DNA of 64,000 bases from Melieria omissa. Lineage: Eukaryota > Arthropoda > Insecta > Diptera > Ulidiidae. Positions 21,550 through 30,672 of the stretch are shown here, one piece after another. The first letter of the stretch is position 1. Each line of letters starts with the position of its first letter. The notes under the pieces were generated by a model. It did not search any database. It had not been told where the DNA came from and worked only from the letters and a program-made list of their open reading frames with translations. The position numbers were made by a program, and so were the translations under genes. Location: positions 66,532,932 through 66,596,931 of the forward strand of contig OZ020270.1 in assembly GCA_963971225.1 (NCBI GenBank). Direction: 5' to 3'.

Positions 21550-21766
21550 TTATATTTGTTCCGTTAAATTGCAGGCTTTAATAAAATGTAAAATAATTTG
21601 GATATTGTCCTTGTTAATGTTTTTTAGAAGGTCAACTGGGTGATTGTTTGAAAAAAAGTGTTGTCCTTGTGGGTGGAATGTTGGGCAGGAGTTTAGGATA
21701 TGGTCGATGTCTATGGGGTGTGAGTTGCAGAGTTTACATATTCTTCTTTTGTTTTTGTTTAATATG
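21550..21766 (-). pseudogene. I-type LINE pol, C-terminal finger
   Basis: Reads LNKNKRRICKLCNSHPIDIDHI then LNSCP: the C-x2-C-x7-H-x4-C finger that ends pol in RNase-H-bearing LINEs. Stop at about 21551. It joins HTRITHEHI at 24863 if the 21767-24862 insert and one TSD copy are removed, giving the usual 14-residue spacing from TH to the first Cys. Confidence 0.75.
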
Positions 21767-22071
21767 TAGTACAGTAAATAGAGACAAATAAATCACATTT
21801 ACTAAAAAAAAATACTTAATGGCTGAAATTTTGAGGGTGTGTTCGGGGGCATGTCCTGAGTCTAAAACTGAGTTTTCGTATTCGAGGGGGTGGGGGAAGA
21901 TACTACCCCCTGCTTATTTAGGGGTGAGTTCGTTTTAATTCCATATCTCCGGTGCTATTGCTCGTACCGACAAGTCCGAGGGATCAAATTTGTGGGGAAT
22001 AAAATTATCTATCTAATGATAATAAAATCGAGGTCATAGGTCGATTAGGTGAATCACAATGGCCGGTCAAA

Positions 22072-22520
22072 GGTCAAAAGTGAGGGATAGTTTTTGTTTT
22101 TCGTGAATACCGTGAAACCGGTAAGTTTTTCGCATACTGCTTCAATACCATTTTAAAGTAATTGAAATTACCTACAAAATGAGTGCTCGAACACTCATCT
22201 ACTACAAATAGTTTGCCGTCAATCCAACGACCAAGTTGACCGCGCGCGCCGATGTTGACCGCGCGCGCTGTACGTGCGAGCACGTAGAGAGTGCAATGTA
22301 TGCGCAATGAGTACTTCTCGCGCCGTGCGCGGCTCAACATCGGCGCGCGCGGTCAACTTGGTCGTTGGATGGACGGCAAACTATTTATAGTAGATGAGTG
22401 TTTGAGCACTCATTTTGTAGGTAATTTCAATTACTTTAAAATGGTATTGAAGCAGTATGCGAAAAACTTACCGGTTTCACGGTATTCACGAAAAACAAAA
22501 ACTATCCCTCACTTTTGACC
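22072..22520. repeat. Near-perfect palindrome, 187-bp arms, 75-bp loop
   Basis: Arms 22072-22258 and 22334-22520 are reverse complements with only a few mismatches. Both contain GTTTTTCGTGAATACCGTGA, TGAGTG.TCGA/TTGAGCACTC and CGGCGCGCGCGGTCAAC. The unit at 40625-40890 has one arm plus the loop in single copy, so an inverted duplication made this form. A transcript would fold into a long hairpin. Confidence 0.9.
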
Positions 22521-22560
22521 GGCACTCCTCTCAAGGGGCACGGATAAACTAATTCAAAAA

Positions 22561-24753
22561 ATGGTTCTAATCTACAGAGCCAGTATTATACTTAGTTATA
22601 TTCCAAAAGTCTGGAGGGAGGTAAGGGTTATATTTATACCTAAAGGGGGTAACAAACCCCCTGACTCCCCCAAATCCTACAGGCCCATCAGCCTCTCATC
22701 GTTTATGTTAAAAACAATGGAAAAGCTTATAGACCTCTACATAAGGGAAGAGGTACTATTACAAAGTCCACTACATAAATATAAATTTGCATACCAAAAG
22801 AACAAATCAACTATCACAGCACTGAGTTGCTTGGTAACAGATATAGAAAAAGCACTCGATGCAAAAGGCATAGCCCTATGTACATTTATGGACATAGAGG
22901 GCGCCTTCGATAATGCTAACTTCCAATCTATGGTATTAGCCCTCTCTAATAGAGGGACAAACCACAAGGTTACCAATTGGATATGCAGCATGCTAAATCA
23001 AAGGGTAATAACCGCTAACTTAGGACCCGCAGTACTAAGCATCAACGTAGTAAAAGGCTGCCCGCAAGGTGGGGTTTTATCTCCCTTATTGTGGTCTATA
23101 CTGGTTGATGAATTAGTTAAATTACTAAATTCGAAAGGATATAAAACTATAGGCTTCGCGGATGTCCTAGCAGTAATAACAAAGGGCACGCATGAAGGCA
23201 CATTGCGCGACCTTATGCAAAAAGCTCTAAACGAAACCTGGAACTGGTGCAGTAGAGAGGGGCTATCAATTAACCCCAATAAAACTACCATCGTTCCATT
23301 TACAAGAAAACGGAAGCTTGATCTTCCAACACTAAAAATAAATAATATAACTGTACCCATTAAGGCTGAGGTCAAATATCTAGGAATTACCCTAGATCAA
23401 AAACTCACCTGGGAACCGCATTTAAACACAGTCCTCAAAAAAGCAACGAAATCGCTATGGACCATAAGACAGTTACTGGGTAAATCTTGGGGCCTTTCAC
23501 CCCGTATGACATCCTGGGCGTACACACAAATGGTAAGACCCATCATACTATATGGTGCTCTAGTATGGTGGGGCAAAACCAATCAGAGCACAACAATAAA
23601 AAGATTAAACAGAGTTCAAAGGTTTGCATGCCTTAGCATTACGGGAGCAATGAAAACAACCCCTACTGCCGGCATGGAAGCCTTACTCGATCTAACACCG
23701 CTACATATAGCCATCCAAGAGGACGCAATCTTAAGTGCACTCACGCTATATAGGCATAACCTACTTAAACAGGGCAACCTAACGGGCCACTTGGCAATTT
23801 TAAAACAAATAGAGGACACCATCCACAAATCCTCATATCTTGACTTCATGAAACCCCATTTCAGCCCAACAAGGAAATATATAGTTGACTTTCCGACTAG
23901 GGAACAGTGGGAAAACAACCCGAAATGGTTAAAAGAGGACGCTCAAAAGTGGTACACCGATGGCTCTAAAACACCTTGTGGTGTAGGAGCTGGAGTAGTG
24001 GGCCCTGGGGTCAACTTAGCCCTTCCGATGAGCTACAATACCTCAATATTTCAAGCTGAACTCTATGCAATATATGAGGCAGTTCGAACAATTGCTAAAA
24101 TGCACCCTCAAGGAACAACGTTCACCATACTTTCGGATAGTCTGTCAGTTCTAAAAGCACTTGACAGCTACTCCTACACATCAAAAATCCTGCTTGAATG
24201 CCACAAGGAACTCAACGCCCTAGGGACCCAGAACAGGGTTGTGCTCGTCTGGATTCCTGGGCATGAGGGCCATGATGGCAACGAAAGGGCAGACACACAA
24301 GCTAAAAATGGTGCAGAAAGCCCATTCATAGGGCCGGGCCCGATGTTTGGATTCGGTAAAACCGACCTAAAACAGGACATCCACAAATGGATCCAGAAAC
24401 AAAAACAAAAATACTGGAATAATATTGAGGGACTACGGCACTCGAAAAGATTCCTAAACTTTAACACAAAACGAGCTAAATCTGCTATACTTCTTAGCAG
24501 GAGACAACTCAAAATCCTATGTGGCGCTCTAACCGGCCACTATTCTTGTAACTACCACCTCCACAAACTTGGCTTGGTCGTCGACAAAACATGCAGATAC
24601 TGCAATGAGGTCGATGAAACAATGGAACAAGTTATCATAAACTGTCCAGCTCTGGCACACAGACGTGCAAAGTTTCTAGGGAAACATATTCTCGGTGATG
24701 AGGACCTGATGCAAATATCGCAGAAAGGTCTGATTCAATACCTGAGCACATAA
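22561..24753 (+). pseudogene. LOA-type LINE RT-RNase H, 5'-truncated, RT active site mutated
   Basis: A 730-residue open frame beginning inside RT: SYRPISLSSFMLKTMEKL, TFMDIEGAFDN, KGCPQGGVLSPLLW, then GFADVLAV where the catalytic motif should be [YF]ADD, so the second Asp is Val and polymerase activity is not expected. The C-terminal half is RNase H: YTDGSK, AELYAIYEA, LSDSLSVL, WIPGHEGHDGNERAD. A C-x2-C-x8-... finger (CRYCNEVDETMEQVIINCP) ends it. The endonuclease and start of RT are absent; the Met at 22561 is internal. Confidence 0.85.
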
Positions 24754-24862
24754 AACACCAGATGATTCAAGGGGCACAATAAACCTACTAGGTTGCAGTG
24801 CGCAAGGGCATTGTCCCTACCCATTATCATTACATTACATTACATTACATTACTGTACTAAT

Positions 24863-26055
24863 GTGTTCGTGGGTGATTCTGGTGTGACCTAGTTGGATTC
24901 TAGTTATTATAATTTGGTCTTTTCTGGGAATTTCAGTATTTTGTATGTGTTTGAGTACGTCCGTTTTATTTGATGTATTTGAACATATTTTTTTCCTCCA
25001 GTTTGGCATATTATCTGTCAGACTGTTATGTTTGGCCCATTGAATTTTTTTGAAATATTTTTTTATGTCATCTGGGTTAAAGTTAGGTACAGTGAGCAAA
25101 GGTCTGGTCAGTGCGTTTTTTGCGGTTTGGTCGGCAAATTCATTGCCTGGTATTTGAGCGTGACCAGGTATCCAAATTAATTTTATTCTTGGATAAGTTC
25201 GTATTAAAAGGTTTCGTATGTTATTTGAATAATATTCATTATTGTTTAGGTTTTTAATTTTTTTAATTGATGCTAATGAGTCGGAACATATTGCATATTT
25301 CCCGTTCAGTTTGGATGTGTATGTGGTTGCTTCAAATATTGCTATGAGTTCAGCACTATAGGTAGAACTATAATGGGGTAATAGTGCAGATTTGATAATT
25401 GTTTTGTCTTTTGTTATGCTACAGCTGGTATGTTCGTTATTTTTAGAGCCGTCGGTGTATATGAAAGTGTAATTTTTTAATTGCTCTTTTAGAGGATTTT
25501 TTTAAGCGCTCTAATGATAAGTTAATTGAATCAGGGTTGAATAGCCATATTGGTAGTTTGTCGTTTTGGGTATTCGTGTGTCCTATTGGTATATTTGAAA
25601 GGGAGGAGATTGATATCAATTTGTCTATTATTGAAGGTACTGTCTTTTTAGATTTTCTGTATTTAGTTATAGTTTTACCTAGGGGTGAGGTGTTGCTAAA
25701 AGTAATGGTTGTAACGGAATAACGGAATTTATTTTATTTGCCATATCATGGAATTTCTCCCATTTGGTTCTATGTATGTTAAATTTTGGGCGCGTTATTT
25801 GGTGAATAATATTGTTGGTGGGGAATAGTTGTATAATAATTGGGTAGTGGTCACTTCCTGATAGGTTTAAGTCGGTTTTCCAGGATGTGTTAAGAGCTAA
25901 GTTAGGGGATGCTATAGTATGGTCAATGTGAGTTAGGGTATGTCGTGTTGAGTAGTGAGTAGGTGAGCCATCGTTTAGCACGATGATATTAGAATTAGAT
26001 ATGAAATTTGATATTATTTTTCCTCTTGAGTTCATGCGCGGACATGAAAAATGGA
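24863..26055 (-). pseudogene. I-type LINE endonuclease and RNase H with the RT deleted
   Basis: 25679-26055 reads MNSRGK, VLNDGSPTHYS, LTHIDHTIASP and SGSDHYPI: the C-terminal half of an APE-type endonuclease with its SDH motif. Past 25679 no RT motifs appear; within about 200 bp the frame meets RNase H (SYTDGSKNNEHTSC near 25450; YSAELIAIFEATT; CSDSLASIKK; WIPGHAQIPGNEFADQ near 25150), then ITRIQLGHTRITHEHI at 24863. About 1.2 kb of RT is missing, with stops at the joint. Confidence 0.8.
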
Positions 26056-26784
26056 CATTCTTCAGAAATTATTTCCTTTATGAATACGAGGAATTACACT
26101 GATCAACAGTAAAATGGCTTTTCTGGGTTTGACATCAGTTCTAGGGTAATTGGGTACCGCTGATTTCGAATCCGCAAACCGTTTTTAAAACTTAGTTTCC
26201 GTTTTCGCAAAAAATGGGCGTGTCACTTTTTCGGATTTTCCCTGACTTTTTGCACGTTTTCGATTGTAATTTCTAAATCAACAAACCGGTTGACATGGTT
26301 TTCTCTTCGTGGCATTTGCAACATCTCACGGCTTCTTTTCCAATGTAATTTATTTTTATAAGTTTAAAAATTCCGCGGTAATTGGACCTCAAAGTCGGAA
26401 AATATTGAATTTCAAGGCGTTTTCTTGGATGGTCAAAAACATGCACATTTTTCTTAAATCTATTAATGAGTTAGGTGTTAAATGAAAGCGGAAACATCAA
26501 ATAATACAACACAGACAATTTATTTGGCGTGGTTCCCATTCTTATCGAAATAATAGGAAAAATGTGCCATCGTGATTTTCATCAATTTTCACACTTTTTC
26601 CTTAAAAAAATTAAAGCCTCAAAATATGCACAGATTTTTATTTTTTTAAATAAACAACAGTTTTTTGGTTTGTTGCTTTGCTTATACTTCAGACCAGCAC
26701 ACAAAAAGTATGCCTGTTTTTATGACGACAGTTTTCAATTTGAGCTAAATTGGTAAGCAAAAACAATAAACTTACTTTGCTTAA

Positions 26785-27481
26785 GGCAGGTTCTCACCTT
26801 GTGGATCCGAAAAAGTGCACTTTTTTTAGGAATTTTTTTTTGAGAAAACGCTTAAAGATACAACGTTGAAACGTTTTTCTGGATGTGAACACACATTTAT
26901 TTAGAGAATACAATTTTTTAAATTGAATGAATCAAAAAAGGGGTGGCGGCATGTCGCAACCGCTACCGGAAGTGATTCCGTCAAAACCCGTGATCTGAAA
27001 CATAAAAATCGAACACATTCTTAATGTGTACCGTATTATCTATTGAATGAACCAAGATCATGAAAAAAATCAAAATTACAAAAGTTATGAGGTTTTGAAA
27101 AAAAATTACGATTTTCGCATTTTTTTTGTCCACTTATTATTTTTTTAAATAAACAATTTTCAATGTTTTTGGCTGATCGTGGTTCGTTTATTAGAAAAAA
27201 CCCTAGGAACATTTAACAAAAATTTGGTGACGATTGGTTCATTCCAGCGCCTTCAATCACTTCCGTTAGGTCCGAAAATGTGGTTATCAGAAAAACGCGT
27301 TTAAAGTTTAAAGCGCGCTCGGCCGGTGCTCGACACTGCTCAATGTAACGGCCTGTAACTTTTGTAATTTTTCAGATTTTGATCTGAAATTTCTGGAGCA
27401 CATTTTTGGAACATATATCTATAACATACGATAAGGTAAAAAAAAATCGTTTTTTCCCCCCCACAAGGTGAGAACCTGCCT
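26785..27481. mobile_element. TTAA-target MITE, 697 bp
   Basis: TIR GGCAGGTTCTCACCTTGTGG, with its reverse complement ending at 27481. TTAA is duplicated at 26781-26784 and 27482-27485. The uninterrupted site GCTTAAGAAATTTCAAGG is preserved in the other arm at about 28457-28473. TTAA targeting points to piggyBac or Kolobok. No coding capacity is seen. Confidence 0.9.
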
Positions 27482-27644
27482 TAAGAAATTTCAAGGAAAA
27501 GGGGAAAATAAATTAATCGGGTTTCAGTCCTCACAAAGTACGCGATTCAAAGACAAACTATATTATAAAGCTGCTGTAATTGCTAGTTTTATATTGTAAA
27601 AGAATAGTTACTGTTATTATGATAAGACAAAATTCTTGTGACCA

Positions 27645-27770
27645 ACAAACACTCAAGCAAAAGAACAAACGAATAAACGAACAAATGAACAAGCGAACAA
27701 AAGAACAAATGAACAAAAGAATGAATGAACAAACAAACAAACGAACAAATGAACAAACAAATAAATATTC
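27645..27770. repeat. Degenerate GAACAAA/AAAC simple repeat
   Basis: Imperfect runs of AACGAACAAATGAACAAA. Frames on both strands through it are artefacts of the repeat. Confidence 0.8.
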
Positions 27771-27778
27771 ATTATATA

Positions 27779-28384
27779 TGGGGTGTTTTTTTAGAGGTTT
27801 GTTTTTCGAATAGAGATAAAACTGGCATTTTGTGGTCAAATCTGGCAACTCTAATGTCATTTATGTTCAGTTTGGTTTGCCATTTCATCATGAACAGGTT
27901 GACAAAAGAACAACGCTTGCAAATCGTGCAAATTTATTTCGGAAATAATGGTTCAGTTCGCGAAGTTTACCGCAAGCTCCGTCCATTTTATGGTCGACAT
28001 AATCGTCCATCAGAGCAAAATCGGTCCATCCATCGGTTAACCATGGGTCGTTTTCGCACTACGTTTACTCTATGTGATAATACGCATCCGCAGAGACGTC
28101 GAACAGTGCGCACCGAAGAAACAATTGCCGCTGTAGAGCAAAATGTTGAAGAGGACCCGAATGAATCGATTCGCCACCGTGCACAGCAATTGGAGTGGTT
28201 GAAAATTGGACCTGTAGAATTGGCTTTATTCGAGCCAGCCGCGGCGGCCACATGCCCGAAATCATATTTAAACATTAATGGCATAAAATTATCCTTCCAA
28301 TAAAGCCAAATTGATGGACATTAAAACGATTTTCTTGTGTTTTATTTCAATTCGAAGTTCTATACCTCTAAAAAAAACACCCTA
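27779..28384 (+). mobile_element. Internally deleted mariner-like element A
   Basis: TIRs T[GA]GGGTGTTTTTTTAGAGGT at 27779 and inverted to 28384; TA on both sides (27777-27778, 28385-28386). It contains only the N-terminal and last residues of a transposase. Confidence 0.8.
27889..28286 (+). pseudogene. Mariner-like transposase, HTH domain fused to C-terminal scrap
   Basis: From the Met near 27891: MNRLTKEQRLQIVQIYF, GSVREVYRKLRPFYGRHNRP, TPHQRRR-like linker, EETIAAVEQNVEEDPNESI: the N-terminal helix-turn-helix region of a mariner-type transposase. The DDD core is absent. After about 28200 another frame reads ASRGGHMPEIIFKH and stops, matching the usual C-terminus of the family. It may bind TIRs without cutting, if made at all. 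Confidence 0.75.
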
Positions 28385-29136
28385 TACTATATAGATTACA
28401 TGTTTAGATGTAAACATTAAATATTTATAAATCTCTTTCAAAATCTTCCCCTTTTCCTTGAAATTTCTTAAGCAAAGTAAATTTATTGTTTTTGCTTACC
28501 AATTTAGCTCAAATTGAAAACTGTCGTCATAAAAACAGGCATACTTTTTGTGTGCTGGTCTGAAGTATAAGCAAAGCAACAAACCAAAAAACTGTTGTTT
28601 ATTTAAAAAAATAAAAATCTGTGCATATTTTGAGGCTCTAATTTTTTTAGGGAAAAAGTGTGCAAATTGATGAAAATCACGATGGCACATTTTTCCTATT
28701 ATTTCGATAAGAATGGGAACCACGCCAAATAAATTGTCTGTGTTGTGTTATTTGATGTTTCCGCTTTCATTTAACACCTAACTCATTAATAGATTTAAGA
28801 AAAATGTGCATGTTTTTGACCATCCAAGAAAACGCCTTGAAATTCCATATTTTCCGACTTTGAGGTCCAATTACCGCGGAATTTTAAAACTTATAAAAAT
28901 AAATGATATTGGAAAAGAAGCCGTGAGATGTTGCAAATGCCACGAAGAGAAAACCATGTCAACCGGTTTGTTGATTTAGAAATTACAATCGAAAACGTGC
29001 AAAAAGTCAGGGAAAATCCGAAAAAGTGACACGCCCATTTTTTGCGAAAACGGAAACTAAGTTTTAAAAACGGTTTGCGGATTCGAAATCAGCGGTACCC
29101 AATTACCCTAGAACTGATGTCAAACCCAGAAAAGCC

Positions 29137-29765
29137 GACCAAAAGTCGAAATTTGTTGCCCTGTGTTATCAAAAAAAGATATTCCACTTTAATTTATTCA
29201 TTGTTATGGTAGAACAATAAAAAAAATAAAAATTGTTTTGAAATTTTGTTCAAACACTTTTTTTCGATTAAAAACACGGCTTCTGCCGCGTCATGGTCAG
29301 CTGGCGGGGATTGTTTTGAGTCACAGGATTATCTGAAACATAAATGGTTGTTTTTGAAGATTTTATCAATTAAAAAAAATATGAAATTTTTAACATATCG
29401 GAGTGAATTTACTAGGGGCGATAGCTAACAGTATGTAGAATGACGTGACAAAATCGCAGAGAGATCGGATGAATGTTTTTTTTTAAATCATCCCCGCCAT
29501 TCCAAAAAAAAACGTTCCGAGAAAAACACGTTTAAAGTTTTGACTAACCGTTAGAATCCTTGACCGCTCGTTATATAAATGTCTGTAGAAGCCGAAATAC
29601 TTGAAATTTTCCAATAAAATTTTGACAGCACCTTCTTCAAGGATGGTACATTCCAAATATGTTAAAAAAAATTGATTTTTACAAAATTTCACATGAGAAT
29701 GACCCCTTAAGTTGAGTGCGTAACCGTTTCGGTGTATTGCATGGGAGAATCTGTATTTTGCTCTG
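29137..29765. other. Interval of unknown origin
   Basis: AT-rich; minus-strand 70-residue frame at 29483-29692 has no recognisable motif. TTAAGGGGTCATTC at about 29700-29711 looks like the end of another TTAA element, but no partner end was found. Confidence 0.35.
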
Positions 29766-29769
29766 TTTG

Positions 29770-30109
29770 TTATTGGTTTAGTTGCTTGTTGTTGGCTCTT
29801 CGGTATGTTGGATGAAGTTGTTACTTTTTGTTGTTATTTTCTGATCTTTCGTTATCCTTTGTGTTATGGTTAATCGATGTTTCTTTATTAGATGTATTTG
29901 TTGTTGTATAACCTTCTTTTTTTTAATTTTGTTGGTGGAGCAGTTGAGTGTCTTCTGTTGTTTTGTATGTTATTTGCGTTCGGACAGCTTTATTATATGT
30001 GTTGTTGTTTCTTTGTTTGTACATTTCTGTTGCTTTTTTATAGTCGACTTTATGTATAGTTTTAATCGCTTGAATTTCTTTTTACATTATGAATACTGGG
30101 TAGGTTTTG
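29770..30109 (-). pseudogene. I-type LINE ORF1, part after the zinc knuckles
   Basis: Reads STYNKTYPVFIM, a stop, KEIQAIKTIHKVDYKKATEM, then Asn/Thr-rich sequence. This is the pattern that follows the knuckles in I/Jockey ORF1 (CPVY..E..IQ.IK). It continues the knuckle frame at 38991 once the R1-type insert and one TSD are removed. Confidence 0.65.
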
Positions 30110-30239
30110 TTGTAGGTGGAGTGTTTTGTTTTTTTTTTTCCGCGCAGGAGGTGGAAATCTTCGAAAGATACTGGGGCAACCCACCAGCATGCCGGATTTT
30201 TACCGACTAAAACCACCCCCTGTTAACCCTTCATTCCCT

Positions 30240-30414
30240 CTGCGGAATTACCGCTAAGTATCGCATCGCAGAGGGGGGTTAAGTTTAGCCTATATTTCCA
30301 GGCTCTGTTGTGCGTTGGCTGCTTCTGGCCCATTCTGCTCTTCGCAGTTCAGCTTGCATTAAAGTTATGCCTCCACATATTTTGTCCCAAGCTTCCGCTG
30401 ACTCCAGCATCGCG
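30240..30414 (-). pseudogene. R1-type LINE pol, last 50 residues
   Basis: Reads DAMLESAEAWDKICGGITLM then QAELRRAEWARSSQR, with stop near 30285. It is colinear with NPHNII at 36666 once the 6.2-kb insert is taken out. The helix-rich ending after the Cys-His finger is usual in this clade. Confidence 0.75.
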
Positions 30415-30422
30415 TCAATTAT

Positions 30423-30423
<1 letters not shown>

Positions 30424-30484
<61 letters not shown>

Positions 30485-30485
30485 T
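30424..30485. repeat. (GATA)n microsatellite, LINE 3' tail
   Basis: About 15 GATA units. On the minus strand it follows TTAATTAAATAAAGAATCTA, so it is the 3' tail of the LOA-type LINE. Confidence 0.9.
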
Positions 30486-30672
30486 CTTTATTTAATTAAA
30501 AAAATTTCTGTTAACAAAAAATATCCTTAAAACTAATTTACAAAGAATTTACGACAATGACCCAGGGTCGTCTGTCGGAAGATTAGATTTAGATAGATTT
30601 AGATTGATTGGGGCTAGACATTGGCTGTCTATGGCACTGCGTTCATTTTGAACTATTGTGCCTTGCCCGAGT

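Larger units (their letters stand above)
21767..24862. mobile_element. 3.1-kb composite: inverted termini, large palindrome and a captured LOA-type LINE
   Basis: The left end TAGTACAGTAA and right end TTACTGTACTA are an 11-bp inverted repeat. Flanks ..ATG and ATG.. give a 3-bp TSD (CAT on the minus strand), and its removal restores the LINE frame. The left 750 bp match 40335-40890. A 187-bp-arm palindrome follows, then a 5'-truncated LINE whose (ATTAC)n tail abuts the right terminus. It is either a DNA transposon into which a LINE jumped near the end, or one mobile composite. The superfamily is not recognised. Confidence 0.6.
26116..29136. mobile_element. Element with about 690-bp terminal inverted repeats (foldback type)
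   Basis: The left arm 26116-26784 plus 27486-27510, and right arm 28446-29136, are reverse complements at high identity (GGCTTTTCTGGGTTTGACAT at the outer edge). The left arm is split by a younger TTAA element. The centre (27511-28445) holds a simple-repeat stretch and a mariner derivative and no gene for its own movement. Outer flanks diverge and no clean TSD is seen. The superfamily is not identified; Galileo-type P relatives are one class with such long arms. Confidence 0.8.

Noticed and set aside
21769..24858. TA-duplication (pogo-like) reading of the composite's ends, TA|CAGTAA
   Set aside because: Removing it under that model breaks the host LINE frame, whereas the 3-bp TSD model restores the frame and the usual spacing to the Cys-His finger.
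27558..27860. Frames rich in LFVCSFVRLF or NKRTNEQMNK
   Set aside because: Simple-repeat artefacts.
29866..30210. 114-codon plus-strand Cys/Phe-rich frame
   Set aside because: Antisense to LINE ORF1 remnant and R1-type 3' UTR; composition follows T-rich DNA.
30424..30485. GATA repeat as a regulatory array or CRISPR-like repeat
   Set aside because: It is a continuous microsatellite with no spacers, placed as the tail of a LINE.
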